From positions 62,001 to 126,000 of the forward strand of contig CAVPXL010000007.1 of assembly GCA_963709765.1 (NCBI GenBank): a stretch of DNA of 64,000 nt, in the 5' to 3' direction. Shown here piece by piece: positions 9,587 through 18,128 of the stretch (positions within the stretch are counted from its first letter, which is position 1; each line of letters opens with the position of its first letter). The DNA comes from Roseitranquillus sp963709765. GTDB taxonomy: Bacteria > Pseudomonadota > Alphaproteobacteria > Rhodobacterales > Rhodobacteraceae. The notes under the pieces were generated by a model that was given only the letters and a program-made list of their open reading frames with translations, ran no database searches and had not been told where the DNA came from. Position numbers and translations under genes: made by a program.

Positions 9587-11005
9587 CACGCGTCGCCCGC
9601 CGCGAGCGTCCGCACGTCGAGCACCGCATCGTCGCGCATCCGCCAGCCTCGTGGCGCGCGCAGGCCGATCCGCCGCGTGTGGCAGTAGCAGTAGAGCCAG
9701 GGTGGATCCTCGACGAGAATGTCGTGACACGCACGGAAGATGGCGTCGCGGGCGGCGGCGTCGGGCGTGCGCGCGGCCCGGTCGATCAGCGCTTCGAGCT
9801 CCGGGTTGGCGTAGCCGAGCCACCAGGAGCCCTTCGTGCGGCTGTCGACCTTCTCGCGCAGGACGCGGTAGGTCGAGAGCGGCGATGAATCGAACACGCA
9901 CATGTCGCGGATCTCGCTGCGGCGGACCATGTGGGCGTATTCCTCCCGATCCTCGATGAGCCGGACGTCGAACCGCACGCCGAGCGGCGCCAGTTGCGCG
10001 GCAACGGCGGCGGTCAGCGCCTCCGCCTCGTCGGGCAGGCTGGTCGGACAATCCACCTTCAGCGTCAGGCCGCCGCCATGCCCCGCCGCGTCGAGCAACG
10101 CGAGGGCGCGCGTCGCGGTCCGGGCCGGTCGCCGCAGGCGGCACATGGCCGCGGTGGAGCGGGCTGAACGGGCCGTGCAACGGCACGCCCGCGCCGCCCA
10201 TCACGTCCTGGACAAGCGCGCGGCGGTCGAGGGCGAGATTGAGCGCACGGCGCACGCGTCGGTCGGCCAACGGCCCCTCCGCGGCGTTGAAAAGATAGAT
10301 CAGCGTCGTCGGCGCGAGGTAATCGTGCATGTCCGCGCCCGGCGGCTGATCGGGCGGGAGCCTGTTGGCGATGTCCGCCGTCCCGTCGGCGAAGGCGGCG
10401 CGCCGGTCCTGCGCGTCGGGCACACAAGTCCATGCGATCCGGTCGGCGGCAGGCGGTCCGGCGAAGTGGTCGGGGTTGGCGCGGGCGGTGATCCGATCCG
10501 CGCCGATACTCTCCACGATGAAGGGCCCGGTCCCGCAGGGCTGTGCGACGGGGTCGTCGAGCACGCCCGGCGCGGCAACGTAGCCGTAGACCAGAAGGTC
10601 GAGCAGGTCGCTCATGGGCTCCGCCAACTCGATACGGAGGGTCAGGTCGTCGACCGCCGCGAAGCGCGCACCCCGGAGATACTGCGCATAGACGCCGGGC
10701 GCGCCGAGGGTCACGCCCATGTCGGGCCGCGCCATCCGTCGCAGCGTGGCGACGACGGCCTGCGCATCGAAGGGCGTCCCGTCATGGAACCGCACGCCCT
10801 CGCGCAATGTGAAGGTCCAGAGGCGCCCGTCGTCGGCGACATCCCACCCTGTCGCGAGGGATGGCACGAAAACCTGCCCGTCGCGCCGCACCAGCGTGTC
10901 GTGGACCGCCTCCAGCACGGTCAGGGCGTCGGCCATGTCGGTGCAATTGTGCGGGTCCTCCATGACGAGGCGGGGCTGGGCGATCGTGATTTCTCGGGAA
11001 CTCAC
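9586..11005 (-). CDS. SBP family 5-like protein without signal peptide (frameshifted)
   Basis: This is an oligopeptide/nickel-type (family 5) solute-binding fold. Recognisable parts are LWTFTLREGVRFHDGTPFDA, CGTGPFIVESIGADRI, RVRRALNLALDRRALVQDVM and a C-terminus ending with SWWLGYANPELEALIDRAA. The GTG at 11005 overlaps the ATPase stop (GTGA), and the frame begins VSSREITIAQPRLVMEDPHN with no signal peptide. The frame breaks between about 10110 and 10150 and is restored by removing one base. Either it acts in the cytoplasm, perhaps as a sensor or scavenger, or its export signal has been lost; a separate SBP with a signal peptide is encoded at 14916-16458. Confidence 0.75.
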
Positions 11006-12004
11006 AGCTTCCCCTCCTCGACAAGATGGCAGGCGACAGTGTGACCGCCGCCAAGATCGCGCAGGGCCGGGCGTTCGGCGGTGCAGCGGGCGACGGCAAA
11101 GGGACAGCGCGTGCGAAAACAGCAGCCTGACGGCAGGTCGTAGGCGCTCGGCACCTCTCCGCTGAGGCCCACGTCTTCGCCCTCTTCGGTGTCGAGCGAC
11201 GGCGCGGCGGCCAGAAGCGCGCGCGTGTAGGGGTGCCGGGGGGTCTCGAAGAGCGCGTCGCGCGGCCCCATCTCGACCATGAAGCCCAGATACATCACCC
11301 CGATCCGGTCCGAGATATGCCGGACGACCGACAGGTTGTGGGTGATGAAGAGGTAGGACAGCCCGAACTCGTCGCGAAGGTCCATCATCAGGTTGAGGAT
11401 CTGCGCCTGGATCGACACGTCGAGCGCCGAGACCGGCTCGTCGGCAATCACAAGGTCGGGCGAGACCGAAAGCGCGCGGGCGATCCCGATGCGCTGCCTC
11501 TGTCCGCCCGAGAACTGGTGCGGATAACGGTTCGCCTGCTCGGAATTGAGTTCCCACCCGCGCCAGAAGGTCCAGTGCGCGCGTCTCCGCCTCGGCCCGC
11601 GTCATGTCGCCGTGCTGCAACATCGGCTCCATGACGATGTGCTTCACGCGCTGGCGCGGGTTGAGCGAAGCGTAGGGGTCCTGGAAGATCATCTGCACCT
11701 TGCGGCGGATCGGCGCCATGGCGGCGAAGCCGAGCCCGGCGATGTCCTGCCCGTCGACGAGCACCTCGCCGCCGGTGGGGCGGTAGATGCGGGCGATGGT
11801 CTTGGCGATCGTGGACTTGCCGCAGCCGGATTCGCCCACCAGCCCCATCACCTCGCCGCGCTCGATCGAGAAGCTGACGCCGTTGACGGCATGGACGATC
11901 CGGCGCGGCGCGACGATGCGGCCGCCGGACAGGCTCAGGCGGTCGAGGAATCCGCCCGACACGTCGAATTGCTGTTCCAGGTCGCGGACGTCCAGAAGGC
12001 TCAT
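11002..12004 (-). CDS. Peptide-type ABC transporter ATPase, DppF/OppF-like (frameshifted)
   Basis: This is the second ATP-hydrolysing subunit of the importer. The Walker A motif is GLVGESGCGKSTIAKT. The Q-loop/FQDPYASLNPRQRV segment is characteristic of OppF, the signature is FSGGQRQRIGIARAL, and the Walker B is LVIADEPVSALDVSIQAQIL. The C-terminal oligopeptide-ABC extension has four cysteines (GCCFRTRCPFAVARCTAERP), typical of an Fe-S-type site in this subfamily. Near 11551 one extra base splits the gene; removing it gives VGLNSEQANRYPHQF. The ATG at 12004 overlaps the stop of the upstream ATPase gene. Confidence 0.87.
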
Positions 12005-12987
12005 GACGCGCCCTCCACGGCCGGGAAGTGGCAGGCGGCCCGCTGATCTCCGCCCATGTCGCGCAGCTCGGGACGTTCGGCCGCGCAGCGCGCCCCGGCG
12101 CGCGGGCAGCGGTCGCGGAAGGCGCAGCCGGAGGGCAGGTCGCGCACATCCGGCACGGTGCCCGGGATCTGGTTCAGGCGCGCGCGACGGTCGTGCAGGC
12201 TGGGGATCGAGCCGATCAGGCCGCGCGTGTAGGGATGGGCGGGCTGGCGGAGCACCCGCGCCTTCGGCCCCTCCTCCACCACCCGCCCGCAATAGAGGAC
12301 GGTGATCGAATCCACGACGCGCGAGACCACGGCCAGATCGTGGGTGATGAGGATCAGCGCCGTGCCCCGTTCGCGCACCCGGCGCTTCATCAGGTTCAGG
12401 ATCTGCGCCTGGATCGTGACGTCGAGTGCGGTCGTGGGCTCGTCGGCGATGATGAGCTTGGGATCGGCCAGAAGCGCGATGGCGATGACGACCCGCTGCC
12501 GCATCCCGCCCGAAAACTGGTGCGGATACTGCCTGAGGCGGCTTTCCGGCTCGGGGATACCCACTTCGGCCAGCGTCTCGATGCAGCGCGCCCGCCGCGC
12601 CGCCGGGTCGAGGTCGGTGTGAAGGCGCAGCATCTCGTCCATCTGGCGCCCGATGCTGTGGACTGGGTTGAGAGAGGTCATCGGGTCCTGGAAGATCATC
12701 GCGATCGCGCGACCGCGGACCTTCCGCATCTCGGCCTCGTCCAGACCGGTCAGCTCGCGCCCCTCGAACCGGATGGAGCCGCCGTCGATCCGCCCCGGTT
12801 CGTCGATGAGACCGAGGATCGAGAAGCCCACGACCGACTTGCCGCCGCCGCTTTCGCCGACCAGCCCCCTGATCTCGCCGCGGCGGAGCGTCAGGCCCAC
12901 GCCGCCGACCGCGTTCACCGTGCCCGCGAAGGTGTGGAACCGGGTGACGAGGCCCTCGACGGCCAGAAGCGGAGGAACCGCGTTCAT
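12001..12987 (-). CDS. Peptide-type ABC transporter ATPase, DppD/OppD-like
   Basis: The first ATPase subunit of the importer has 328 residues and is intact. Its Walker A reads GLVGESGGGKSVVGFSI, and IFQDPMTSLNPVHSIGRQMD follows. The signature is FSGGMRQRVVIAIAL and the Walker B is LIIADEPTTALDVTIQAQIL. The C-terminal cysteine cluster (CAFRDRCPRAGARCAAERP) is present. It overlaps the permease gene upstream by ATGA and the second ATPase gene downstream. With DppF-type and two permease partners it makes a complete cytoplasmic and membrane module for a dipeptide/oligopeptide-like or amide solute. Confidence 0.92.
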   Translation of the reverse strand: MNAVPPLLAVEGLVTRFHTFAGTVNAVGGVGLTLRRGEIRGLVGESGGGKSVVGFSILGLIDEPGRIDGGSIRFEGRELTGLDEAEMRKVRGRAIAMIFQDPMTSLNPVHSIGRQMDEMLRLHTDLDPAARRARCIETLAEVGIPEPESRLRQYPHQFSGGMRQRVVIAIALLADPKLIIADEPTTALDVTIQAQILNLMKRRVRERGTALILITHDLAVVSRVVDSITVLYCGRVVEEGPKARVLRQPAHPYTRGLIGSIPSLHDRRARLNQIPGTVPDVRDLPSGCAFRDRCPRAGARCAAERPELRDMGGDQRAACHFPAVEGAS

Positions 12988-13860
12988 TTCAGCCTCGGGT
13001 TCAGTTCGTCGCGCAGGAAGTCGCCGAAAAGGTTGATCCCGAACACCAGCAGCATGATCGCCATCCCCGGAAACACCGAGGTCCACCAGAGGCCGGAGAA
13101 CAGCACGTCGAACCCGTTCTTGACCAGCAGGCCCAACGACGGCTCGGTGATCGGCACGCCGACGCCGAGAAAGCTCAGCGACGCCTCGATCAGAACGAAG
13201 GTCCCGACCTGGATCGTCGCGATGACGATGAGCGGCGTCAGCACGTTGGGCAGGACGTGGCGCAGGATGATCCGCCGGTCGCGCAGGCCCGCGACGCGGG
13301 CGGCCTGGATGTAGTCCTTCTCGATCTCCGACAGCGTGGAGCCGCGCACCGTGCGCGCATAGACGACCCAGCCCACGGCGGTCAGCGCGATCAGCACCTT
13401 GTCGATGCCCGTTCCCACCGCCGACATCAGGAAGAGCGCGATCAGGATCGACGGAAACGAAAGCTGGATGTCCGCGACCCGCATGATGAAGCTGTCGATC
13501 AGCCCGCCGTAGAACCCCGCGAGCAGGCCCAGCGTCGTGCCGATGGCGCAGGCCATGAGCATCGCGACCATGCCGATCATGACCGAGATGCGGGCGCCGT
13601 AGATGATGCTGGCCAGCACGTCGCGCCCCTGCCCGTCGGTGCCGAGCGGGAACCGCGCCTCCCCGCCCGCGAGCCAGAAAGGCGGCTTGTAGCTGTCCAT
13701 CAGGTTCGAGCGAGGCGATGTCGTAGGGGTCCTGCGCGACCAGCCACGGCCCGGCGACGATGCCGAAGACGAAGATCGCGATCAGGATGCTGCCGGTGAT
13801 GGCCGAGCCATTGCGGCGGTAGTTGTGGAAGAACTCGGAGCGGGCGAGCGTGGCGATCAT
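12984..13860 (-). CDS. ABC transporter permease, DppC-like (frameshifted)
   Basis: This is an inner-membrane subunit. The N-terminal part MIATLARSEFFHNYRRNGSA and its first membrane segment are in one frame, and the main body (MDSYKPPFWLAGGEARFPLG, then GTDGQGRDVL) in another. Removing one base near 13707 gives ASLNLMDSYKPPFW, a normal OppC/DppC join. The EAA loop that docks the ATPases is YIQAARVAGLRDRRIILRHV, followed by LPNVLTPLIVIATIQVGTFV. The gene lies eight bases after the first permease gene and overlaps the ATPase gene that follows. Confidence 0.88.
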
Positions 13861-13868
13861 GGCGCGGC

Positions 13869-14834
13869 TCACTTCACGGTGATCCGCGGATCGATGATCG
13901 TGTAGACCAGATCCACGAGGAAGTTGATGACCACGAAGATCGCCGCGACCAGCATCAGGTAGACGACGATCACCGGCCGGTCGGCACGATAGATCGAGTC
14001 GATCAGCAGCTTGCCCATGCCCGGCCACGAAAAGATCGTCTCGGTGATCGTGGCGAACGCGATGAGGTCGCCGATCTGCAGGCCGAAGACCGTCACGACC
14101 GGGATGAGCGCGTTCTTGAGCCCGTGTCCGTAGAGCATCTCGCCGCGCGAGACGCCCTTGGCGCGGGCGAATTTCATGTAGTCCTGACGCGTCACCTCCA
14201 TCATGCCGGCGCGCGTGATCCGCAACAGGATCGCCATGGAGCCGAGCGACAGGGTGAAGGCCGGCAGCGCGATGTGGTGCCAGCCATCGAGCGTCAGGAG
14301 CGACAGGCGGAGGCCGAGGAACTCGACCGTGTCGCCGCGCCCCGACGACGGGAAGAGGTGGAACTGCACCGCGAGGACGAAGATCAGCACCATCCCGACC
14401 CAGAAGCCCGGCAACGAGATGCCGAGCAGCGAGCTTGCCATGATCGCGCGGCTGATCCGGCTCTGCGGGTTGGCGCCGGCATAGACGCCGAGCGGGATCG
14501 CGACACCCACCGCGAGCGCCATCGCGACGACCACCATCTCGACCGTCGCGGGCATCCGTTCGAGGATCAGATCGAGCGCCGGCTGCCGGAAGACATAGGA
14601 TTGTCCGAAATCGCCGCTGAGCAGGTTCTTGAGGAAAAGCACGTATTGCTCGGCGATGGAGCGGTCGAGGCCCAGCAGCCGCCGCGCCTGCTCGATCTCG
14701 AAATCGGTGGCGTCGATGGGCACGATCATGAAGACCGGATCGCCCGTGAAGCTCATCATCGCGAAGACGACGAGCGACACGACCCAAAGGACGACCGCCA
14801 TCTGGATCAGCCGCTTGACGATGTAGCCGAGCAT
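13869..14834 (-). CDS. ABC transporter permease, DppB-like
   Basis: This inner-membrane subunit of 321 residues is intact. It starts MLGYIVKRLIQMAVVLWVVS, the usual DppB beginning, with about six membrane segments. The large periplasmic loop carries GDFGQSYVFRQPALDLILER, and the cytoplasmic EAA loop is YMKFARAKGVSRGEMLYGHG followed by LKNALIPVVTVFGLQIG. It pairs with the DppC-like subunit to form the pore. A GC hairpin separates it from the SBP gene upstream. Confidence 0.93.
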   Translation of the reverse strand: MLGYIVKRLIQMAVVLWVVSLVVFAMMSFTGDPVFMIVPIDATDFEIEQARRLLGLDRSIAEQYVLFLKNLLSGDFGQSYVFRQPALDLILERMPATVEMVVVAMALAVGVAIPLGVYAGANPQSRISRAIMASSLLGISLPGFWVGMVLIFVLAVQFHLFPSSGRGDTVEFLGLRLSLLTLDGWHHIALPAFTLSLGSMAILLRITRAGMMEVTRQDYMKFARAKGVSRGEMLYGHGLKNALIPVVTVFGLQIGDLIAFATITETIFSWPGMGKLLIDSIYRADRPVIVVYLMLVAAIFVVINFLVDLVYTIIDPRITVK

Positions 14835-14869
14835 GGGGGCCTTGCGCGTTCAGGGTGATCGAAAAGAGT

Positions 14870-14897
14870 GCGGGCGGCCGCGTCCGGGGCCGCCCGC
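14870..14897 (-). promoter_or_regulatory. GC hairpin between SBP gene and permease gene
   Basis: GCGGGCGGCC and its exact complement GGCCGCCCGC form a ten-base stem around an eight-base loop. The hairpin lies between the SBP stop (14916) and the permease start (14834). It lacks a U-tract and is probably a 3'-protecting or partially terminating hairpin that raises SBP mRNA over permease mRNA. Confidence 0.6.
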
Positions 14898-14915
14898 CGA
14901 GGTGCAGGCCGCGGG

Positions 14916-16458
14916 TCAGTCCACCTGGATCTCGTAGGCCCAGAGGAACTTGTCGACGCGCGGCTCCATCTGGACGTTCTCCTTGGCGCCGTAGATGTCC
15001 TGCTCGTAATGGAGCGGGATCATCGGGATATCCTCCAGCAGAACCTTCGTCGCATCCTGAAGCGCGGCGTCGCGCGCGTCCATGTCGGCGGTGCTGTCGG
15101 CGCGATCCACCGCCTCGTCGAGCGCGGGGTTGGAGTAGCTGGTCCGGTTGACCTCGCCGAAACCCTCCTTCTTGTCGCGGCTGTAGAACAGGGCCGAATA
15201 CATCGATCCGGCATCGCCTGACGGCACGTCCCAGCCCGACATGATGAAGCTTGAATTCTCGGTCGGCACCCGGATGTAGCCCCAGAAATTCGACTTGGGC
15301 ATGATGTTGAGCTGCAGGTCGACGTCGATCTTCGCCAGCATCGACGCCAGCGCCTGGGCGATCTGGGCATCGTTGACGTATCGGTCGTTGGTCGCGTCGA
15401 GCGTCATGGTGAAGCCGTCGGCGTAGCCCGCCTCCTCCATCAGCGCCTCGGCCTTCTCGATGTCCATCGGGTACATCTCGCGGAAGCTCATGCCCTCGAC
15501 ATAGCCGGTGTGGGAGTCGGGCACGAACTGATCGGACGGAGTCGCCAGACCGTTCATGACGATCTTGTTGATGGCATCCACGTCGATGGCACGCGCGATG
15601 GCCTCGCGCACGCGCACGTCGGTCATCGGGTTCTTGCCCTCGATGGTGGGGCTTTCCTCGCGCACGTCCATGGCCAGGACCACGTTGAGCAGGCTCGGGC
15701 GCGTCAGCACCTTGTAGCCCTCCTCGGCCTTGACGCGGTCCACGTCGCGCACCGAAAGGTCCTGGATGACGTCCACCTCGCCGGTGAGCAGCGCCGCCGT
15801 GCGCGTGGCCGGGTTGGTGATCGGCCGGAACACGACGCTCTGCAGGTCCGCTTCGCCATCCCAGTAATCGGCGAACGCCTCCAGCTCGAGCTTCTCTTCC
15901 TTGACCCAGTCCACCAGCTTGTAGGGGCCGGTGCCGACCGGGGCCTGCTCCAGCTCGCCGTCAGCCGAGACCTTCGGTGTAATCCTTGTCGAGGATCAGA
16001 AGCTCCGCCAGCTCGGCGGGAAGCACCGCGTAGGGCGCGGGCGTCGTGATCTCGACGGTCAGGTCATCCACCGCCTTCTCCGACGCGATGTTCTTCACGA
16101 GACCAGGCCGGATCGACGCGCGAGCGCGTTCGATCGTGTAGACCACATCCTCGGCGTTGAATGGATTGCCGTTGTGGAAGGTCACGCCCTCGCGCAACTT
16201 GAAACGCCAGGTGGTGTCGTCCACGACCTCCCAGCTTTCGGCCAGACCGGGCGAAAACGTCAGATCCGCGTTCCGGCGCACGAGCGGGTCGTAGAGATGG
16301 TAGAACATGATGTTCGACGACAGCTCCTCGCCCGCCTGCGGGTCGAGGTGCGATGGATCGGCAGTCAGACCGACGGTGAGGTCCGCCGCCAGCACCGCCG
16401 CGGGCAACACCGTCGTGAGAAGCGCGGAGGCCAGAACCCCCCTGAGAACCGAATTCAT
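14916..16458 (-). CDS. Periplasmic ABC solute-binding protein, family 5 (frameshifted)
   Basis: The receptor starts the importer operon and has a signal peptide, MNSVLRGVLASALLTTVLPA, ending near VLAAD. Family-5 motifs follow: LTADPSHLDPQAGEELSSNI, WRFKLREGVTFHNGNPFNAE and later VREAIARAIDVDAINKIVMN. Near 15966 the frame runs into a stop after KDYTEGLG; removing one base gives ADGELEQAPVGTGPYKLVDW and a full-length protein of about 513 residues. It binds a peptide-like, opine-like or cyclic-amide ligand. It is the exported counterpart of the signal-less SBP-like protein at 9586-11005. Confidence 0.88.
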
Positions 16459-16502
16459 GCGAGGTCTCCCTGTTTCGTTCGTTTGCTTGCTTGTCGCGGC
16501 CA

Positions 16503-16916
16503 TCATCGCGTGGCCGTCTGAATTTCGATCTGGTGGCCCTCGGGATCTTTCAGCACGAAGACCCGGATCCCCAGTTCGTCCGAGTTCCTGGGCGCGGTGA
16601 GGCCTTCCACCTCCTGCGTGGAGAGCCAGGCGTGCCACGCGTCCACGTCGGCCACCCGCAGGCAGAGCTGCACCGGCTTGATGTCGCTGGCACGGTGCGC
16701 GCCGCGCGTCTCGTCCACCAGGCCGAGATGCGCGCCATCGGCGATCCGGTAGATTTTCGACCATCCCTGATCGATGGCCAGCTTCAGCCCGAGCTGATCC
16801 TCGTAGAAGCGCATCGCCCGCGGCAGATCGCGGAAATAGATGAACGTGATCGCCAGCTCGACGCTGTCGTCCGCCGGCCTGCCATTCACTGCGTCGCCCT
16901 GTTCCGCCGCCACCAT
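16503..16916 (-). CDS. VOC/glyoxalase family protein
   Basis: The protein of 137 residues has the vicinal oxygen chelate fold (glyoxalase/bleomycin-resistance superfamily). Visible parts are ITFIYFRDLPRAMRFYEDQL, the beta-strand pair LCLRVADVDAWHAWL, and the C-terminal strand FVLKDPEGHQIEIQTA with the usual metal-ligand glutamate position. It is the first gene of the minus-strand operon, 44 bases ahead of the SBP gene. VOC enzymes include epimerases, dioxygenases and lyases; the reaction here is not evident. The start at 16916 is chosen because the palindromic operator candidate lies just upstream. Confidence 0.8.
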   Translation of the reverse strand: MVAAEQGDAVNGRPADDSVELAITFIYFRDLPRAMRFYEDQLGLKLAIDQGWSKIYRIADGAHLGLVDETRGAHRASDIKPVQLCLRVADVDAWHAWLSTQEVEGLTAPRNSDELGIRVFVLKDPEGHQIEIQTATR

Positions 16917-16943
16917 TGCCCCCCAATTTCCGCTGGACCGTCG

Positions 16944-16955
16944 CGTGTATACACG
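16944..16955. promoter_or_regulatory. Candidate GntR operator (palindrome)
   Basis: The 12-base perfect palindrome CGTGTATACACG lies 28 bases upstream of the VOC gene start. GntR/FCD repressors often bind TNGTNNNACNA-like palindromes with a GTATAC or similar core. A second site sharing the GTATAC core lies just before the GntR gene itself. Confidence 0.5.
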
Positions 16956-17121
16956 GCGAGTGTCAACGCTCTTTTTCCGAGACACAATCGGCGGACCCAT
17001 GGCGCTGGCATGAATTCTGAACGATGACAGGGATTTAATCAGAATTCCGCCGGGTCGCCCGTCATCCAGACATCCACTCGATTGCGAGCAGGCGGTTTCT
17101 CGTTTGCGGATCGATAAGCCT

Positions 17122-17129
17122 CGTATACA
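17122..17129. promoter_or_regulatory. Second GTATAC site before the GntR gene
   Basis: The sequence CGTATACA lies about 11 bases before the GntR start codon and repeats the core of the palindrome at 16944. Its position would allow auto-repression by the encoded regulator. The match is short, so this is only a candidate. Confidence 0.35.
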
Positions 17130-17139
17130 GACGTCGGAC

Positions 17140-17835
17140 ATGAGTTCAGACCCGGCCACGCCCGTCGACCGCGACGACACGATTCCCGCGGCTGCTCCCC
17201 GCCAGAGCCGGGGAGACATGGCGTATTCGGGCATACGCGACATGATCCTCGGCGGCGATCTGGCGCCGGGAGACCGGGTCATGGAAAACGACTGTGCGGC
17301 GCGGCTCGGCATTTCCCGGACGCCGGTGCGGGAAGCGATCGGGCGGTTGATGACGGAGGGACTGATCGCCCGCTCGGATGGTGGCGCGCCGATCGTCAAC
17401 CGGATCTCGGCCGACGACATACTCGAGATCCAGAACGTGCGGCGTCTGCTCGAGGTGGAGGCCGCGCGGCGCGCTTGCAACGCGCCGGGGCGGGACAACC
17501 TTCTGGCATTGCGGCGCGTTCTGGTGGCCTATCTGGAGGGAGACCGGCCGGATGCCGCCGCGCACATGGCGCTCGACGACCGGCTGCACAATTCGCTCGC
17601 GATCATGGCCCGGTCGCAGGTGCTGGCGGAACTGATCGCCAACCTGCGCCTGCGGACGCGGAACTTCGACAAGACGGCCCTGCCCGACCGGTTCGAGCCG
17701 GGCTGCCGCGAGCACATAGCCATCATCGACGCGGTTCTGAGCGGCGATCCAGACAGGGCGGAAGACGCCATGTCGGCGCATCTGGACAATGCGACCGAGA
17801 GCATCCTCGACCATCTGAAACGGCCGGCGACCTAG
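17140..17835 (+). CDS. GntR family regulator, FCD domain
   Basis: This transcription factor has an N-terminal winged helix-turn-helix (SGIRDMILGGDLAPGDRVME, then LGISRTPVREAIGRLMTEGL) and a helical FCD effector domain (about residues 90-220, with LEIQNVRRLLEVEAARRA and CREHIAIIDAVLSGDPDRAE). FCD domains bind a metal and small organic acids. It is divergent from the VOC/ABC/hydantoinase operon and so most likely controls it. The ATG at 17140 (MSSDPATPVDRDD) is preferred to an upstream TTG. The GTATAC palindromes in the shared intergenic region are likely targets. Confidence 0.9.
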   Translation: MSSDPATPVDRDDTIPAAAPRQSRGDMAYSGIRDMILGGDLAPGDRVMENDCAARLGISRTPVREAIGRLMTEGLIARSDGGAPIVNRISADDILEIQNVRRLLEVEAARRACNAPGRDNLLALRRVLVAYLEGDRPDAAAHMALDDRLHNSLAIMARSQVLAELIANLRLRTRNFDKTALPDRFEPGCREHIAIIDAVLSGDPDRAEDAMSAHLDNATESILDHLKRPAT

Positions 17836-18128
17836 TGACCACGGGAAAGACACCCGTCGTCTGCGCGGTGCCGCAGACGAAGCTGGTGTCGATCGGCGCA
17901 CCACCCCCGATGGAATGAATGCGGCGGTGGATGAATACCTCGCAGGCGCCGGGGTCGGCCACCACGGACCGAAGCTGGCAATCGCCCCCGTCAGGACATG
18001 CCATTCCAGCACCCGGCCCATGGCCATGACATTGCGCCTATCCCACAGCGGATATCCGGACTGACCGTCGAAGGCCCCGCACCATAGATCGCCTGACCGA
18101 GGGGACGTCTGCGTTCCTGCGGGTCTCC
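17836..18128. other. Intergenic region between convergent genes, with hairpin
   Basis: The GntR gene and the ATP-grasp gene converge here. A nine-base stem with a six-base loop at 17857-17880 (TCGTCTGCG / CGCAGACGA) could end transcription from either side, although no U-tract follows. No convincing gene was found in the rest; short open stretches on the minus strand resemble no family I recognise. Confidence 0.4.

Noticed and set aside
8153..12292. A single open frame of 1379 codons on the minus strand
   Set aside because: It is a chance join of parts of four genes (end of one ATPase in a wrong frame, another ATPase, the SBP-like protein and the amidohydrolase) produced by single-base breaks; the parts have separate starts, overlaps and families.
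12001..14787. A 928-codon frame that could be read as a permease-ATPase fusion
   Set aside because: The first two thirds is mostly the wrong frame of the two permease genes; the real DppD-like protein starts at 12987.
17836..18128. A possible remnant gene on the minus strand between the GntR and ATP-grasp genes
   Set aside because: Open frames are short, and the translated pieces match no family I can name.
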